64,000 nt of DNA from Flavobacteriaceae bacterium (GTDB taxonomy: Bacteria > Bacteroidota > Bacteroidia > Flavobacteriales > Flavobacteriaceae): positions 34,858 to 98,857 of the forward strand of contig JABDNT010000049.1 of assembly GCA_013043685.1 (NCBI GenBank). The letters run 5' to 3'. Shown here piece by piece: positions 31,876 to 41,362 of this stretch. Under the pieces are notes generated by a model. That model was given only the letters and a program-made list of their open reading frames with translations, made no database searches and had not been told where the DNA came from. A program made the position numbers and the translations under genes. Numbering within the stretch: the first letter of the stretch is position 1; every line of letters begins with the position of its first letter.

Positions 31876-33777
31876 TTACAGGAAGAAATTCCAGACCAGG
31901 CCAAATCGGATCACTGCATCCCGATACGGATAACCAGGCGCCGAAAAATGGCTATTGGAACTATTGAACAATTGGTTGATATGCTCATATTTGAAATAGA
32001 TTCGAGTCTGCTTGATCTTTGCATTAAAAAAGAGGTCCACTAATGGAAATGCGCCCAGCTTTTCATTATTCTGAACATAGAATTCGGCTAACACTGGATC
32101 GTAAGCATTCATATTGTATTCGGTAAAGTACTTCACTGTGATTCCGGTTTGAAGAAATAAGGCCTTTTTAAACCATTCGTCTTCATAATAAAGTGAATGC
32201 CTGATCACGATCTCAGGAACATTGAATACCTCTTCGCCCGAAACTGCCTGCTGAAACATCACCGTATTCATTAAGGCAAAACGACCATACCTGAATTCCC
32301 GCTCAGCCTTAACTTTCAAATAATCCACGCGTTCATCAAATTGTTGTGGCGTAGGTGTGCTGTCGTTTGCTTTGACGGCGAAATAGGTATAATCATCAAT
32401 ACCCGTATAACTCACCGTCGCATCCAGTAACTTTTTGGACTTCATCTCGAATTTTAATTCCTGGGTCTTTACATTTTCAAACGAGTTTTGCCAGTTGTAA
32501 TTCACATAGTCGCTTTGGTACAATAAAAAGTTGAAATTGGGAGCTACAGAATGTATAGTGGCCGAAGCCCTTACTTTATTCTCCTCATTAAATGAAAAAG
32601 AAGCTGCTGCATTCAGGTAGTTTCCATCGAAATCGCCGGCTATATTTATCTTTCCATTACCGGAAAGTTCAAAACCTCGATATTGCTTTTTATAGCTGGC
32701 CCCAAACTGTACAATATTTCCTTTCAACCTGTTAGTTATTCTACCCTCTGCAAGCTCAAGCACCGTATTATACCCGTAATTGTAATCGGTATAACCGATA
32801 AAAGCCCCTATTTCTCCTAATATAGAATTCTCCAGCCTGGCATAACCCTCTACATTAAAATCTTCGAGTTTGGTCTTTTTAAGAAGATCGGAGGATTCAT
32901 ATGATTCGCCAAAACCTGAAAACGGGGCATTCTGGCGATACTCAAAGAACTTATCCTCATAGCTTATCCGGTTACCTATATTCAGCACATTATAAGAAGT
33001 GGAATCTCTCTGACTAATGATCTCATATTCGTGGTCTGCATAAAACCTTAACCCCTCTAGTTTATTTTCTGCATTTTCAAAATTAACATCTAACCGGCCC
33101 CGGTCTTCAAACTCAGGGTCTGCCGCTTCAAACAACGCTATCGAATTTGCATTCAGGCCACCATTTTCCTGGTTCAGGATATCCTGAGCTGCAACATGAG
33201 CCCTAACCTTATATCGTTTGTTCTTTGTATGATAGTTGGTTGTAAACCGGAAATTCCCCGTACTAGTGAGCATTTGCTGATAGTTTCCCAGGGAACGAAC
33301 TCCTTTATAGGCGATTGAAAAATTAAACTGCTCACTGGTGTTCACAGTGAGAAATGCATCCAATTGCTGCCCCTGCTCGAAAGCAGTTCTGAAATAAAGC
33401 TCAGTAAGCGGCGTTGGCACCCTAAAATATTGCATATCCTCAATCTCCATATAGTTGAAATGATGGGATTGTGCTACAAATAAGGGTTTGAGATTACTTT
33501 TGTCGAAAGAGTAGCCCAGGGAGTTATAAGTCTGACCCACATTTACAAAAGGCATTAATTCGAAATCATCGCGCCTTAAATAGTTGAATTTGTAATCCTT
33601 GGCGATCGTTAGCGAAGTATCAACGACTGTAGTATCACGATCGGCAGAGACGATCTGGTACAATTCGATGGGTGCTTTTGTTTTTGGAACATTACCGGAA
33701 GAACCTCTGGAATAATTTTGTGAAAACACTACCGCTGTAGTACAGAAAAAAAAGAAGAACAATAGTGTTTTATTCAT
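31876..33777 (-). CDS. Putative porin (outer-membrane beta-barrel)
   Basis: A 633-residue outer-membrane protein. The start was taken at ATG 33777, which gives a clean signal peptide (MNKTLLFFFFF to VFSQ); the longer frame to 33852 would run into rnhB. Many alternating hydrophobic/aromatic strands follow (for example FALMNTVMFQQA, FEYRQNAPFSGFG), and the protein ends in VWNFFL, a barrel-type C-terminus. It matches the large Bacteroidota family annotated as putative porin (Porin_10). Substrate is unknown. It is divergent from rnhB, with a -7 element at 33797-33804 supporting this start. Confidence 0.85.
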   Translation of the reverse strand: MNKTLLFFFFFCTTAVVFSQNYSRGSSGNVPKTKAPIELYQIVSADRDTTVVDTSLTIAKDYKFNYLRRDDFELMPFVNVGQTYNSLGYSFDKSNLKPLFVAQSHHFNYMEIEDMQYFRVPTPLTELYFRTAFEQGQQLDAFLTVNTSEQFNFSIAYKGVRSLGNYQQMLTSTGNFRFTTNYHTKNKRYKVRAHVAAQDILNQENGGLNANSIALFEAADPEFEDRGRLDVNFENAENKLEGLRFYADHEYEIISQRDSTSYNVLNIGNRISYEDKFFEYRQNAPFSGFGESYESSDLLKKTKLEDFNVEGYARLENSILGEIGAFIGYTDYNYGYNTVLELAEGRITNRLKGNIVQFGASYKKQYRGFELSGNGKINIAGDFDGNYLNAAASFSFNEENKVRASATIHSVAPNFNFLLYQSDYVNYNWQNSFENVKTQELKFEMKSKKLLDATVSYTGIDDYTYFAVKANDSTPTPQQFDERVDYLKVKAEREFRYGRFALMNTVMFQQAVSGEEVFNVPEIVIRHSLYYEDEWFKKALFLQTGITVKYFTEYNMNAYDPVLAEFYVQNNEKLGAFPLVDLFFNAKIKQTRIYFKYEHINQLFNSSNSHFSAPGYPYRDAVIRFGLVWNFFL

Positions 33778-33796
33778 GAAAACGAATCTTATCACA

Positions 33797-33804
33797 CAAA
33801 GGTA
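33797..33804 (-). promoter_or_regulatory. Putative -7 element of the porin gene
   Basis: The minus strand reads TACCTTTG, an exact TAnnTTTG match 20 bases upstream of the ATG at 33777. No TTG is seen at the -33 distance. Confidence 0.42.
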
Positions 33805-33838
33805 TATTTTTAAACGAAAATAGTTACTTTTAATTTCA

Positions 33839-34438
33839 GTGTTAGACCTCAAAATCCATTCTCAATTATTGGAATGCGGAACAGATGAAGCGGGACGTGG
33901 TTGTCTGGCCGGTCCGGTGACAGCTGCTGCTGTGATTCTTCCCGATAATTTCACTCATCCCTGGCTTACTGATTCTAAAAAACTTTCAGAAAAGAAAAGG
34001 TTAGAACTGCGCCCGATTATTGAAGCACAGGCACTCGCCTGCGCCGTAACCCATGTAATGATGGACGAAATAGACAAGGTGAACATTTTAAACGCTTCTA
34101 TAATGGCAATGCACCGTTCAATAGAAAAACTCAAACTTTTGCCGGAGTTCATTGCAGTTGATGGAAACAGATTTAAACCATTCGGGAAGATTCCTTACCA
34201 ATGCGTTGTAAAAGGCGACGGAAAGTATCTTCACATCGCGGCAGCTTCCATTCTGGCCAAAACGTATCGTGATGATTACCTTTCAGAATTACATGATGAA
34301 TTCCCAGCCTACAACTGGCGAAAGAACAAGGGATATCCTACCCGGGAACACCGCGAGGCCATTAAGAAATTCGGGCCTACACCTTATCATCGAAAAAGCT
34401 TCAGGCTTCTGCCGGAGCAGCTGAGACTGGAGATTTAG
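33839..34438 (+). CDS. rnhB: Ribonuclease HII
   Basis: A 199-residue RNase HII. The catalytic acidic motif [13 protein letters not shown] is at residues 14-26 (Asp16, Glu17). The later conserved segments [25 protein letters not shown] and [12 protein letters not shown] are present. It cuts RNA at RNA-DNA junctions and removes misincorporated ribonucleotides. The start is GTG at 33839, the only plausible one, because the family begins shortly before this motif. It is divergent from the porin gene; this neighbour pair is frequent in Flavobacteriia. Confidence 0.93.
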   Translation: MLDLKIHSQLLECGTDEAGRGCLAGPVTAAAVILPDNFTHPWLTDSKKLSEKKRLELRPIIEAQALACAVTHVMMDEIDKVNILNASIMAMHRSIEKLKLLPEFIAVDGNRFKPFGKIPYQCVVKGDGKYLHIAAASILAKTYRDDYLSELHDEFPAYNWRKNKGYPTREHREAIKKFGPTPYHRKSFRLLPEQLRLEI

Positions 34439-34499
34439 ATTGTTGAAAAGACGTCAATAAAGATTTAAAGAGTCATTCTTTAAAACAGTGATTCCTGCC

Positions 34500-34507
34500 T
34501 ATTTTTG
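34500..34507 (+). promoter_or_regulatory. Possible -7 element before the propeller lipoprotein
   Basis: TATTTTTG matches TAnnTTTG exactly and lies just before the GTG at 34512. The distance would make the transcript almost leaderless, and no TTG is spaced correctly, so support is weak. Confidence 0.3.
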
Positions 34508-34511
34508 TTCT

Positions 34512-36959
34512 GTGCGAACATTAAAAAAAATAGGGCTGACAATCGTATTTCTTAGTTTTGTCATCGGTTGCGACTCGACAACCGATTCGAAGTACGAACT
34601 TGAAGATTTCATTCCAGGAGATCCGTCTATAGTTGTTTCCATTGCTAACATAGAAATTCTTCAAAATGACCTGGACCAGAACGAAGTTTTCAAAAATATT
34701 GAGAAAAATGAACTGCATCGACTTCTTTCCGGCGAACATGCCATTGTGAAACTCATAAAGCCTAAATCAAAGTCCTTAATAGGCCTTTATAAAAAAGATA
34801 GTGCAAACTATGATTTCACACTGGTGACTAAACAAGATAGCACCCTATTTTCCCCGGATTCGATTGGTGATGTTATATCAGAAACACTCTCATACGGCGA
34901 AGTATCATTAAACCGGGTTCAGATAGAGAACGAAACTGCATTTACGATGGTACGTGACAGCTTTTTTCTAATTTCCTCCTCACAACAGTTACTTCAGGAA
35001 ACTCTCTCGGAAGCCGATACAGAACAGAGTAATTTGAGTAAAGTCATTGATTTAGGGGATGAAGCCGAACTTTTAATAATCCGGAACAAAGAAAAGATCC
35101 GGTTATCCGATTCATTAACCGAAGCATTAGCCGATCAGCTGGCATTGAATATCTCCATTGCCGCCGATGGTATCAGGGCTTCGGGTGTCGCACTAAATAA
35201 TGACACGCTACCTCAGCTTATAGATGTTTTCAAAGGACAGAATCCCCAGACAAACGCTATCGCTGCGGCACACCCGGTTGATGCAGAGACTTCTTTGACC
35301 TTCACCTTCAACAATCCCGATAGCCTGTTCAATAATCTTAAAACCTTTCGTGCTGATTTTTCCGATCTGGCGACTCATCCCATTTTTGAAACCATCACCG
35401 AGGTGTGTGATCTTCAATTTAAAAATGACAGGGCAATAATTATGCACAGTATCGATGCTGCGTTGACCAATGAAGCACTAATTCCGTACTTATCGGAGAA
35501 TTCATCATTTCGAGATGTAGATGTATACGATTTTTCGAATCCTGAAATATTTATTAATCAATTTGCACCTCTCGTAAACAAAACACGTCCCATACTTGCT
35601 TTTCGTTTGGAACAGTTTTTTGTCTTTACGGAATCCATGCTTACCGCGGAAAAGATCATTACCGGATTTAAAAGCAATAATGTGCTTATGAATTCGACAT
35701 TTTTTAAAAACGCTTCCAGGGATCTTGCCACTGCCTCCTCTATGCTGCTCATGCAATTCAACGATGAGGTATCACGCGGAATAGCCAATGCGATCTATGG
35801 TGATATGGATATGATCCGCAGATCTGAAAGCCTTAAGGATTATCGTTTATCTGCACTGCAGTTCAGTTATGACCGTAATTTTGCGCATGTAAACTACGTC
35901 TGCACTGAAACCGTAGCATCGAAACAAATTACGGGTAGTGTTACACAAGTCTCCAGTAACAGTCTGGACACGGATGTTTTGATCGATCCACAATTCTTCA
36001 GCAACCATCGAACAGGTGGAAAGGATATTGTGGTTCAGGATATGGCCAATAAACTGCATTTGTTATCCTCCAATGGCAAACTATTATGGTCTAAAAATCT
36101 ACAGGATCCTGTCCTGGGAAAAATACATGAAGTCGATATACTGCGAAATGGTAAAAAACAATTGGCGTTCACAACAAAAAACAAGCTTCATGTCATAGAC
36201 AGGAACGGCAATACAGTAAAACCCTTCCCTATAAATTTCAAGGACGAGATCACACAGCCATTGTCGGTCTTTGATTATGACAATAACCGTAAATACCGCT
36301 TTGCAATTGTACAGGATGAGGATGTGCTGCTTTATGACAGCAAAGGAAAAATCGTGACCGGATTCAAATTTAAAGGTGCCGGTTCGAAAATCGTATTACC
36401 AGTGCAACACATGCGTATGGGCAATAAGGATTATATACTTGTTGCTGAAGAAAAAGGCAGGTTACATGTGCTAAGCCGGGTAGGAAAATCGAGAATATCG
36501 ATCGATAAACGCTTCAAATTCTCTGATATTCCTATTGCGGAAGAAGGTTCAAATTTTGTGGTGATCACTTCCAACAAGACCAAAGAGAGTATTTCCCAAA
36601 GAGGTAAAGTAAGCTCCCAAAAACTAAATGTTTCCGATAGTTACTCCTTTAATATCGACTTTAAGACTAAAGTTACCCTCGATGACAATCTGCTTCGAAT
36701 TAATGGAATACTCGTTGAATTACCTTTCGGGATTTATACGCAACCCGCACTTTACAGAGCCAATAGGCAAACTTATATTACCCTAACCGAGACGCAGGAA
36801 AATAAAGTCTATGTGTACAATACCTCCGGTGAACTTATCTCCGGCTTCCCTATATACGGTACTTCCACTGCAGAAATCGCAGGACGGAACCGCACCAAGT
36901 CCATGCGATTATTGGTAAAAGGCGAGAACAATGAGGTGATTCTTTATGAGGTTCAGTAG
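34512..36959 (+). CDS. Lipoprotein with C-terminal beta-propeller
   Basis: An 815-residue lipoprotein from GTG 34512, which gives a classic signal (RTLKK, hydrophobic core, lipobox FVIGC, Cys20); ATG at 34488 would add eight residues. The N-terminal half (about 25-480) is mixed alpha/beta and unrecognised, with SDSLTEALADQLALNISIAADG-like segments. The C-terminal half (from about 500) has propeller-type repeats such as NKLHLLSSNGKLLWSKNL and NKLHVIDRNGNTV, similar to BamB/PQQ blades. Lipoproteins of this layout often sit downstream of rnhB in Flavobacteriia. Envelope role is inferred; molecular function is unknown. Confidence 0.8.
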   Translation: MRTLKKIGLTIVFLSFVIGCDSTTDSKYELEDFIPGDPSIVVSIANIEILQNDLDQNEVFKNIEKNELHRLLSGEHAIVKLIKPKSKSLIGLYKKDSANYDFTLVTKQDSTLFSPDSIGDVISETLSYGEVSLNRVQIENETAFTMVRDSFFLISSSQQLLQETLSEADTEQSNLSKVIDLGDEAELLIIRNKEKIRLSDSLTEALADQLALNISIAADGIRASGVALNNDTLPQLIDVFKGQNPQTNAIAAAHPVDAETSLTFTFNNPDSLFNNLKTFRADFSDLATHPIFETITEVCDLQFKNDRAIIMHSIDAALTNEALIPYLSENSSFRDVDVYDFSNPEIFINQFAPLVNKTRPILAFRLEQFFVFTESMLTAEKIITGFKSNNVLMNSTFFKNASRDLATASSMLLMQFNDEVSRGIANAIYGDMDMIRRSESLKDYRLSALQFSYDRNFAHVNYVCTETVASKQITGSVTQVSSNSLDTDVLIDPQFFSNHRTGGKDIVVQDMANKLHLLSSNGKLLWSKNLQDPVLGKIHEVDILRNGKKQLAFTTKNKLHVIDRNGNTVKPFPINFKDEITQPLSVFDYDNNRKYRFAIVQDEDVLLYDSKGKIVTGFKFKGAGSKIVLPVQHMRMGNKDYILVAEEKGRLHVLSRVGKSRISIDKRFKFSDIPIAEEGSNFVVITSNKTKESISQRGKVSSQKLNVSDSYSFNIDFKTKVTLDDNLLRINGILVELPFGIYTQPALYRANRQTYITLTETQENKVYVYNTSGELISGFPIYGTSTAEIAGRNRTKSMRLLVKGENNEVILYEVQ

Positions 36960-37045
36960 TCCTTCGATCGAGCACCTGCCATCATTTAGCGAATATTCTG
37001 ATTTCCATATTATTGCTTATATTTAAATATCAAGCACCTCCCTTT

Positions 37046-39988
37046 ATGCACAGAGTTTATATAGTTCTGAGTTTGTTCATTACCAGTTTCCTCTATGCTC
37101 AGGATGACGGGGTGTTCACTAATAATATTTCCGAAGAAGATTCTGTGACCATCGCTAACTGGCGAATTAAAATGGCCCAGAATATAAATCCAAATCCGGA
37201 TAGCGCGTTCTTCTATTCACGAAAGATAAAGAGATTAACTGTTGAGCGAAAGTATGGCCCGGGTATCATAGATGCCGATTACCTCATCGGCCAATGCTTT
37301 AAGAGAATGCAACAGAACGACTCTGCTATCGTCTATTTTAAAGGTGCTCTCGAAATGGCGGAAAAAATAGACTATCCTATAGGAGCAGCTCGTGCTTATA
37401 ACAGCCTCTGCCGCACCTATTATCTTATGGGAAAAATGGAAGAATCCATTGAGGCATGTGAGAAGGCTATTGCCACAACACTCACCTATGACGACCCGAA
37501 CAATATGATCTTTGCAGATTCTCATACCGCTCTTGCCACAGCATATGCGAGGCAGAATAAACTGGACGAGGCCATTAAAAAGTTGCTGGTAGTTGATTCA
37601 GTCCATAAGTTGGAAGCGTTGCGGCCTGATGTTATTGCTGCGGCCTATCAAAACCTTGGAAACATTTATCTGGATCTGGAAGATTACAATGCTTCAGAGA
37701 AGTACTATCTGCGCGCCAATCGAGAATTCGAAAAATTGGGAGGAAATGCCACCTATTATCTAAACACTACACACATCAATTTAGGCCAGGTCTATCTCAA
37801 CAAGAACAACCTGAATAAAGCAGACAGCCTGCTTTCCCTGAGTTATGAATTTTTCTCGGCCATAAAAGACGAACGCACTGTTGGCGAGATAAGCACCTAT
37901 CTCGGGCAGTTAAAAATGAAACAAAATAAGTCCGCTGAGGCAGAAACATTCTTCAATGAAGGCTTCGACATCCATAAGCGAAATAACCGAACTTATGAAG
38001 CCTCTCTAAACGCCCTGGAACTAGCGAAATTAGCCTTGCGGCAACAGCAAACATCGCGTGCCATATCCTACTTAAAGGAAGCCGAAGATCTTAATCGATC
38101 TTCTAAGAACAGCCAGGTAGCTCTGGAAACTTATAACTTGTTGTCACGGTCTTATGCACAGAACAACAATTATCGTAGGGCTTTCAATTATAAAGAAATG
38201 GCTGCTGCCTTAAAGGATTCTTTGCAGGGTATCCAGAGCTCGGAAAAGATCAAAGAGATCGAGGCTATCTATCAAACAGAAAGTCGGGACAGGGAAATTG
38301 CCTTACTTACTTCCCAGAAGCAACTGGTTGAAGCCCAGAAGAAGAACCAGCGAAATGTACTGTTAGGAGGATTGGGACTTATGACCCTTGCCGGACTGTT
38401 CTTTTTCTTTCAATACCGAAACCGGATAAGGACCAACAGCAAGCTTAAAGAGCTCGACAAAGCAAAATCCACATTCTTTGCGAATATCTCACACGAATTT
38501 CGTACGCCTTTAACTTTGATTAAAGGGCCTGTGGAGGACCAATTGGATTCTGAAGCGCTAACGAAAAACGATCGTAAGAACCTCTTAATAGCCAGGGCAA
38601 ATACACAACGCCTGGAGTCGTTGGTGGAACAATTACTGGCTTTATCGAAACTGGAAAGCGGCAATCTTATGCTCAAAGTACAACCAGGTAATTTATCAGG
38701 TTTTATCGCGGCACAGGCAGAGGCATTTTCTTTTAGCAGTAAAGAAAAGAACATAAATCTCGAAATATCATTGGATTCAAAAAATGAGGAAACCGAATGG
38801 TTCGATCGGGATGCCATGGAGAAGATACTGTTTAATTTACTGGGCAATGCCATTAAGTATACAAATGAAGGAGGCAGGATACGGGTTTCAGGTGCGAGGG
38901 AGCAAGAACATTACATGTTTCATGTTGAAAATACCGGTAATTTCTTATCAGAAGGACAGCAAGCAAGAATCTTTGAACGATTTTACCAGTCGGATAGTGA
39001 GAATCCCGGCACAGGTATAGGCCTTGCCCTGACAAAAGAATTGGTTGATCTGCATAAAGGAACTATTTCGGTGGAAAGTGCTGAAGGAGATCTCACACGT
39101 TTTAGTGTCCGGATCCCAATTAATAGGTCAGTTTATAGCGAAGCTGAAATACTTTCCGAAGAACTTCAGAAAAGTGAGACCACGGTAGAAACCGTTTCAG
39201 AAGCGATCGCGGAGCAGCAGTTCACTACTCCAGAGGATGCTCCTATTTTACTGGTGGCGGATGATAACGCTGAGATACGTCACTATGTGTCTTCCATTTT
39301 TGAATCTACTTATCAGATCAAGACGGCCAGGAATGGTAAAGAGGCATTAGAACTGGCGTTGGAAGAGATCCCGGATATTGTTATTAGTGATATTATGATG
39401 CCTGAACTGGATGGACTTGGATTTACCGAAAAACTAAAGGAAAACGAATTCACTTCTCACATTCCTATCATTTTACTAACTGCGAAATCCGACGACAAGG
39501 ACAAACTTGATGGGGTACACAGCGGGGCAGATACGTATATAACTAAACCTTTCAATGCCCAGTTACTAAAGGCCACTGTGTCTAATTTGATCGAAAATCG
39601 GCGTAAGTTACAATCCAGGTTTGCTCAGGAAGTTTTGTTACGCCCCAAAGATATTGCCATATCATCGGCGGATGAACAATTCTTAGAGCGGTTGCAAAAA
39701 GTTATGGACGAATATCTTACCAATCCTGATTTCAGTGTTGAGCAATTCAGCAAAGAAATGGGAGTTAGCAGAATGCAACTTCATAGAAAACTAAAAGCGA
39801 TCACCGGCCAGGCCACAAGTGAATTTTTAAGATCCCAGCGTCTCAAATTAGCGCTTAACCTTCTTAAAGAGAAAAAAGCGACCATATCGGAAATAGGGTA
39901 TACCGTTGGATTTAATGATCCCTCCTATTTCACAAAATGTTTTAAGCAGGAATTTGGCACTTCACCTTCCGACTATTTTTCTTCCTGA
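37046..39988 (+). CDS. Hybrid two-component regulator: TPR sensor, histidine kinase, receiver, AraC-type HTH
   Basis: A 980-residue one-protein signalling system. The start at ATG 37046 gives a signal peptide ending YAQ. About eight TPR-like helical repeats lie in the periplasm (about 30-405), a membrane helix at about 432-452 and a histidine kinase with phospho-acceptor His483 in SHEFRTPLTLIKGP. An ATPase domain (GTGIGLALTKELV) precedes a receiver with Asp782 in DIVISDIMMPELDG. A C-terminal AraC family DNA-binding domain (GVSRMQLHRKLKAITG, GFNDPSYFTKCFKQEFG) completes it. It senses an unknown envelope or nutrient signal. The envelope operon just downstream is a candidate target. Confidence 0.93.
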   Translation: MHRVYIVLSLFITSFLYAQDDGVFTNNISEEDSVTIANWRIKMAQNINPNPDSAFFYSRKIKRLTVERKYGPGIIDADYLIGQCFKRMQQNDSAIVYFKGALEMAEKIDYPIGAARAYNSLCRTYYLMGKMEESIEACEKAIATTLTYDDPNNMIFADSHTALATAYARQNKLDEAIKKLLVVDSVHKLEALRPDVIAAAYQNLGNIYLDLEDYNASEKYYLRANREFEKLGGNATYYLNTTHINLGQVYLNKNNLNKADSLLSLSYEFFSAIKDERTVGEISTYLGQLKMKQNKSAEAETFFNEGFDIHKRNNRTYEASLNALELAKLALRQQQTSRAISYLKEAEDLNRSSKNSQVALETYNLLSRSYAQNNNYRRAFNYKEMAAALKDSLQGIQSSEKIKEIEAIYQTESRDREIALLTSQKQLVEAQKKNQRNVLLGGLGLMTLAGLFFFFQYRNRIRTNSKLKELDKAKSTFFANISHEFRTPLTLIKGPVEDQLDSEALTKNDRKNLLIARANTQRLESLVEQLLALSKLESGNLMLKVQPGNLSGFIAAQAEAFSFSSKEKNINLEISLDSKNEETEWFDRDAMEKILFNLLGNAIKYTNEGGRIRVSGAREQEHYMFHVENTGNFLSEGQQARIFERFYQSDSENPGTGIGLALTKELVDLHKGTISVESAEGDLTRFSVRIPINRSVYSEAEILSEELQKSETTVETVSEAIAEQQFTTPEDAPILLVADDNAEIRHYVSSIFESTYQIKTARNGKEALELALEEIPDIVISDIMMPELDGLGFTEKLKENEFTSHIPIILLTAKSDDKDKLDGVHSGADTYITKPFNAQLLKATVSNLIENRRKLQSRFAQEVLLRPKDIAISSADEQFLERLQKVMDEYLTNPDFSVEQFSKEMGVSRMQLHRKLKAITGQATSEFLRSQRLKLALNLLKEKKATISEIGYTVGFNDPSYFTKCFKQEFGTSPSDYFSS

Positions 39989-40097
39989 TTACAGCTTGAG
40001 TAGGCTGTATTACCCTAAAAACCAGATATAAATAACGTTTGTTACATATGTTATAGCAATGGTTACAATGTTCCTAGTAGCATGGTACTTCTGCGTT

Positions 40098-40105
40098 TAC
40101 TTTTG
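40098..40105 (+). promoter_or_regulatory. Putative -7 element of the envelope operon
   Basis: TACTTTTG is an exact TAnnTTTG match 25 bases before the ATG at 40130. No well-spaced TTG is found. A TACAGC/GCTGTA hairpin at 39990-40009 follows the preceding gene and may end its transcript. Confidence 0.42.
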
Positions 40106-40129
40106 GACTATTAAATAGATTCCCCAACT

Positions 40130-40282
40130 ATGAGTAAAGAGCGTAAAGTCTATGAAGGGAATGTTGAGCTGGAACCATTTACCCAAATCTACCTGAATAT
40201 AAATCATTTGGCAGAAGGCATATACACCCTGAAGATAACGCACAAGAACAAGGTTATAAAACAAACAACATTTAAGAAATGA
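40130..40282 (+). CDS. Small 50-residue protein, first gene of the envelope operon
   Basis: A 50-codon frame from ATG 40130 to TGA 40280-40282. It starts MSKERKVYEGNVELEPFTQ and ends VIKQTTFKK. The sequence alternates hydrophobic and polar residues (IYLNINHLAEGIYTLKITHKNK), the pattern of a small beta-sheet, and resembles the last strands of secretion-type C-terminal domains. It has no signal peptide. It overlaps the next gene by four bases (ATGA), strong evidence that it is translated. A conserved flavobacterial small protein is likely; function unknown. Confidence 0.72.
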   Translation: MSKERKVYEGNVELEPFTQIYLNINHLAEGIYTLKITHKNKVIKQTTFKK

Positions 40283-41031
40283 AAAAAATTGGGATCTTAT
40301 TAATTTTTATAGGTAGTCTGCTTCCGGGCCTCAAGGCCCAGGTAGGAATAGGTACAACAAGTCCCGAGCCTTCGTCTATTCTCGATGTTGCTTCAACAGA
40401 TAAGGGATTGCTCGTTCCGCGAGTCAGCCTTGGTGACGTATCCGATACTATGCTGGATGGCACTAATACAGCCGCCACTGGCTTATTGATATGGAATATC
40501 AACGCAGCTGTAACTGGTGGAGACGGGATAGGTTATTACTCCTTTAATGGGACAAGTTGGGAAAAAATATCAACTGGCACGGGCAATGATGCCGTAGTAC
40601 TCAAGGTGACCAGTAGTACAGTCTCGAGTAGTCTTGCACAAGGAACCAATATGATCCTTTTCCTAAATTCAATTTCAAACAATATTGGCGGGGGTTCTTA
40701 CGATACGACCACCGGAACCTATACCGTGCCAACAGACGGTATCTACGAGATAAGGACCTCTTTCAACGTTTCACTACCCGCGCCTAATTATGAGATGCTC
40801 CTAAGCAACAGGCTCTTCCTGAACGGAGTATACCATACCACCACACTCGAACAGCGTGGCAGTTTGGTAAATACCAGCTATGGGATTACATATTCAACCA
40901 CTTTTACTGAAGAGTTTTCGGCCGGCGATCTGGTACAAATGAGATCTACAAATTTTTCAACAGTCACTATATACGGTGGCGCAAATACAGGTGGAAGAAG
41001 CACCTGGCTTACTATTAAAAAAATTGACTAA
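40279..41031 (+). CDS. Secreted protein with C1q/TNF-like C-terminal domain
   Basis: A 250-residue exported protein (signal peptide to about LKAQ, residue 21). It opens with VGIGTTSPEPSSILDVAS-type sequence followed by KGLLVPRV, a Bacteroidota surface-protein start also present in the fibre-like gene at the end of the window. The region from about 115 to 250 has the alternating strands and spacing of a C1q/TNF-like jelly roll (GTYTVPTDGIYEIRTSFNV, FLNGVYHTTTLEQRG, TFTEEFSAGDLVQMRS). It is probably a trimeric adhesin or tip protein. It overlaps the 50-residue gene by four bases. Confidence 0.78.
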   Translation: MKKIGILLIFIGSLLPGLKAQVGIGTTSPEPSSILDVASTDKGLLVPRVSLGDVSDTMLDGTNTAATGLLIWNINAAVTGGDGIGYYSFNGTSWEKISTGTGNDAVVLKVTSSTVSSSLAQGTNMILFLNSISNNIGGGSYDTTTGTYTVPTDGIYEIRTSFNVSLPAPNYEMLLSNRLFLNGVYHTTTLEQRGSLVNTSYGITYSTTFTEEFSAGDLVQMRSTNFSTVTIYGGANTGGRSTWLTIKKID

Positions 41032-41068
41032 AAAATTATCAATTATTGAATAACATAAAACCTTTATC

Positions 41069-41362
41069 ATGAAAACAGTAAAGTATATCCTAATTCTATT
41101 CTTCCTGCTGCTAGGAACGCAGGCAGATGCCCAGATCTTTAAAAAGCTGAGTAAAAGAGCTGAACGTGCAGCTGAAAGAACCGTAGAGCGACGCGTTGAA
41201 CGAGAAACGAGAAAATCGACAGACAGGGCCCTTGACAGTGTGATAGACGCCCCTAAAAAAGATAGGAAAAGGGACAAACGGAAATCTAAAAAGGACGAAG
41301 AGGCTATTATTGATAGTACCAATGACAGTATCCCTGCTCCTAACTTAAATACGAAATCATGA
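41069..41362 (+). CDS. Small secreted Arg/Glu-rich protein
   Basis: A 97-residue protein with a signal peptide (MKTVKYILILFFLLLG to ADAQ) and a charged, helical mature part with repeated ERAAERTVERRVERET-type sequence, then a disordered tail. The same basic segment is found at the N-terminus of OmpA-type proteins in Bacteroidota, directly after the signal peptide, where it ends in LDSVL. Here it is a separate gene two genes upstream of an OmpA-domain lipoprotein, so it may be a split-off part that works with it. It overlaps the next gene by four bases. Confidence 0.75.
   Translation: MKTVKYILILFFLLLGTQADAQIFKKLSKRAERAAERTVERRVERETRKSTDRALDSVIDAPKKDRKRDKRKSKKDEEAIIDSTNDSIPAPNLNTKS

Noticed and set aside
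31866..31904. Longer start for the DoxX-like protein
   Set aside because: The extra residues overlap the 3' end of the porin gene and have no family support; ATG 31865 starts just before the first helix.
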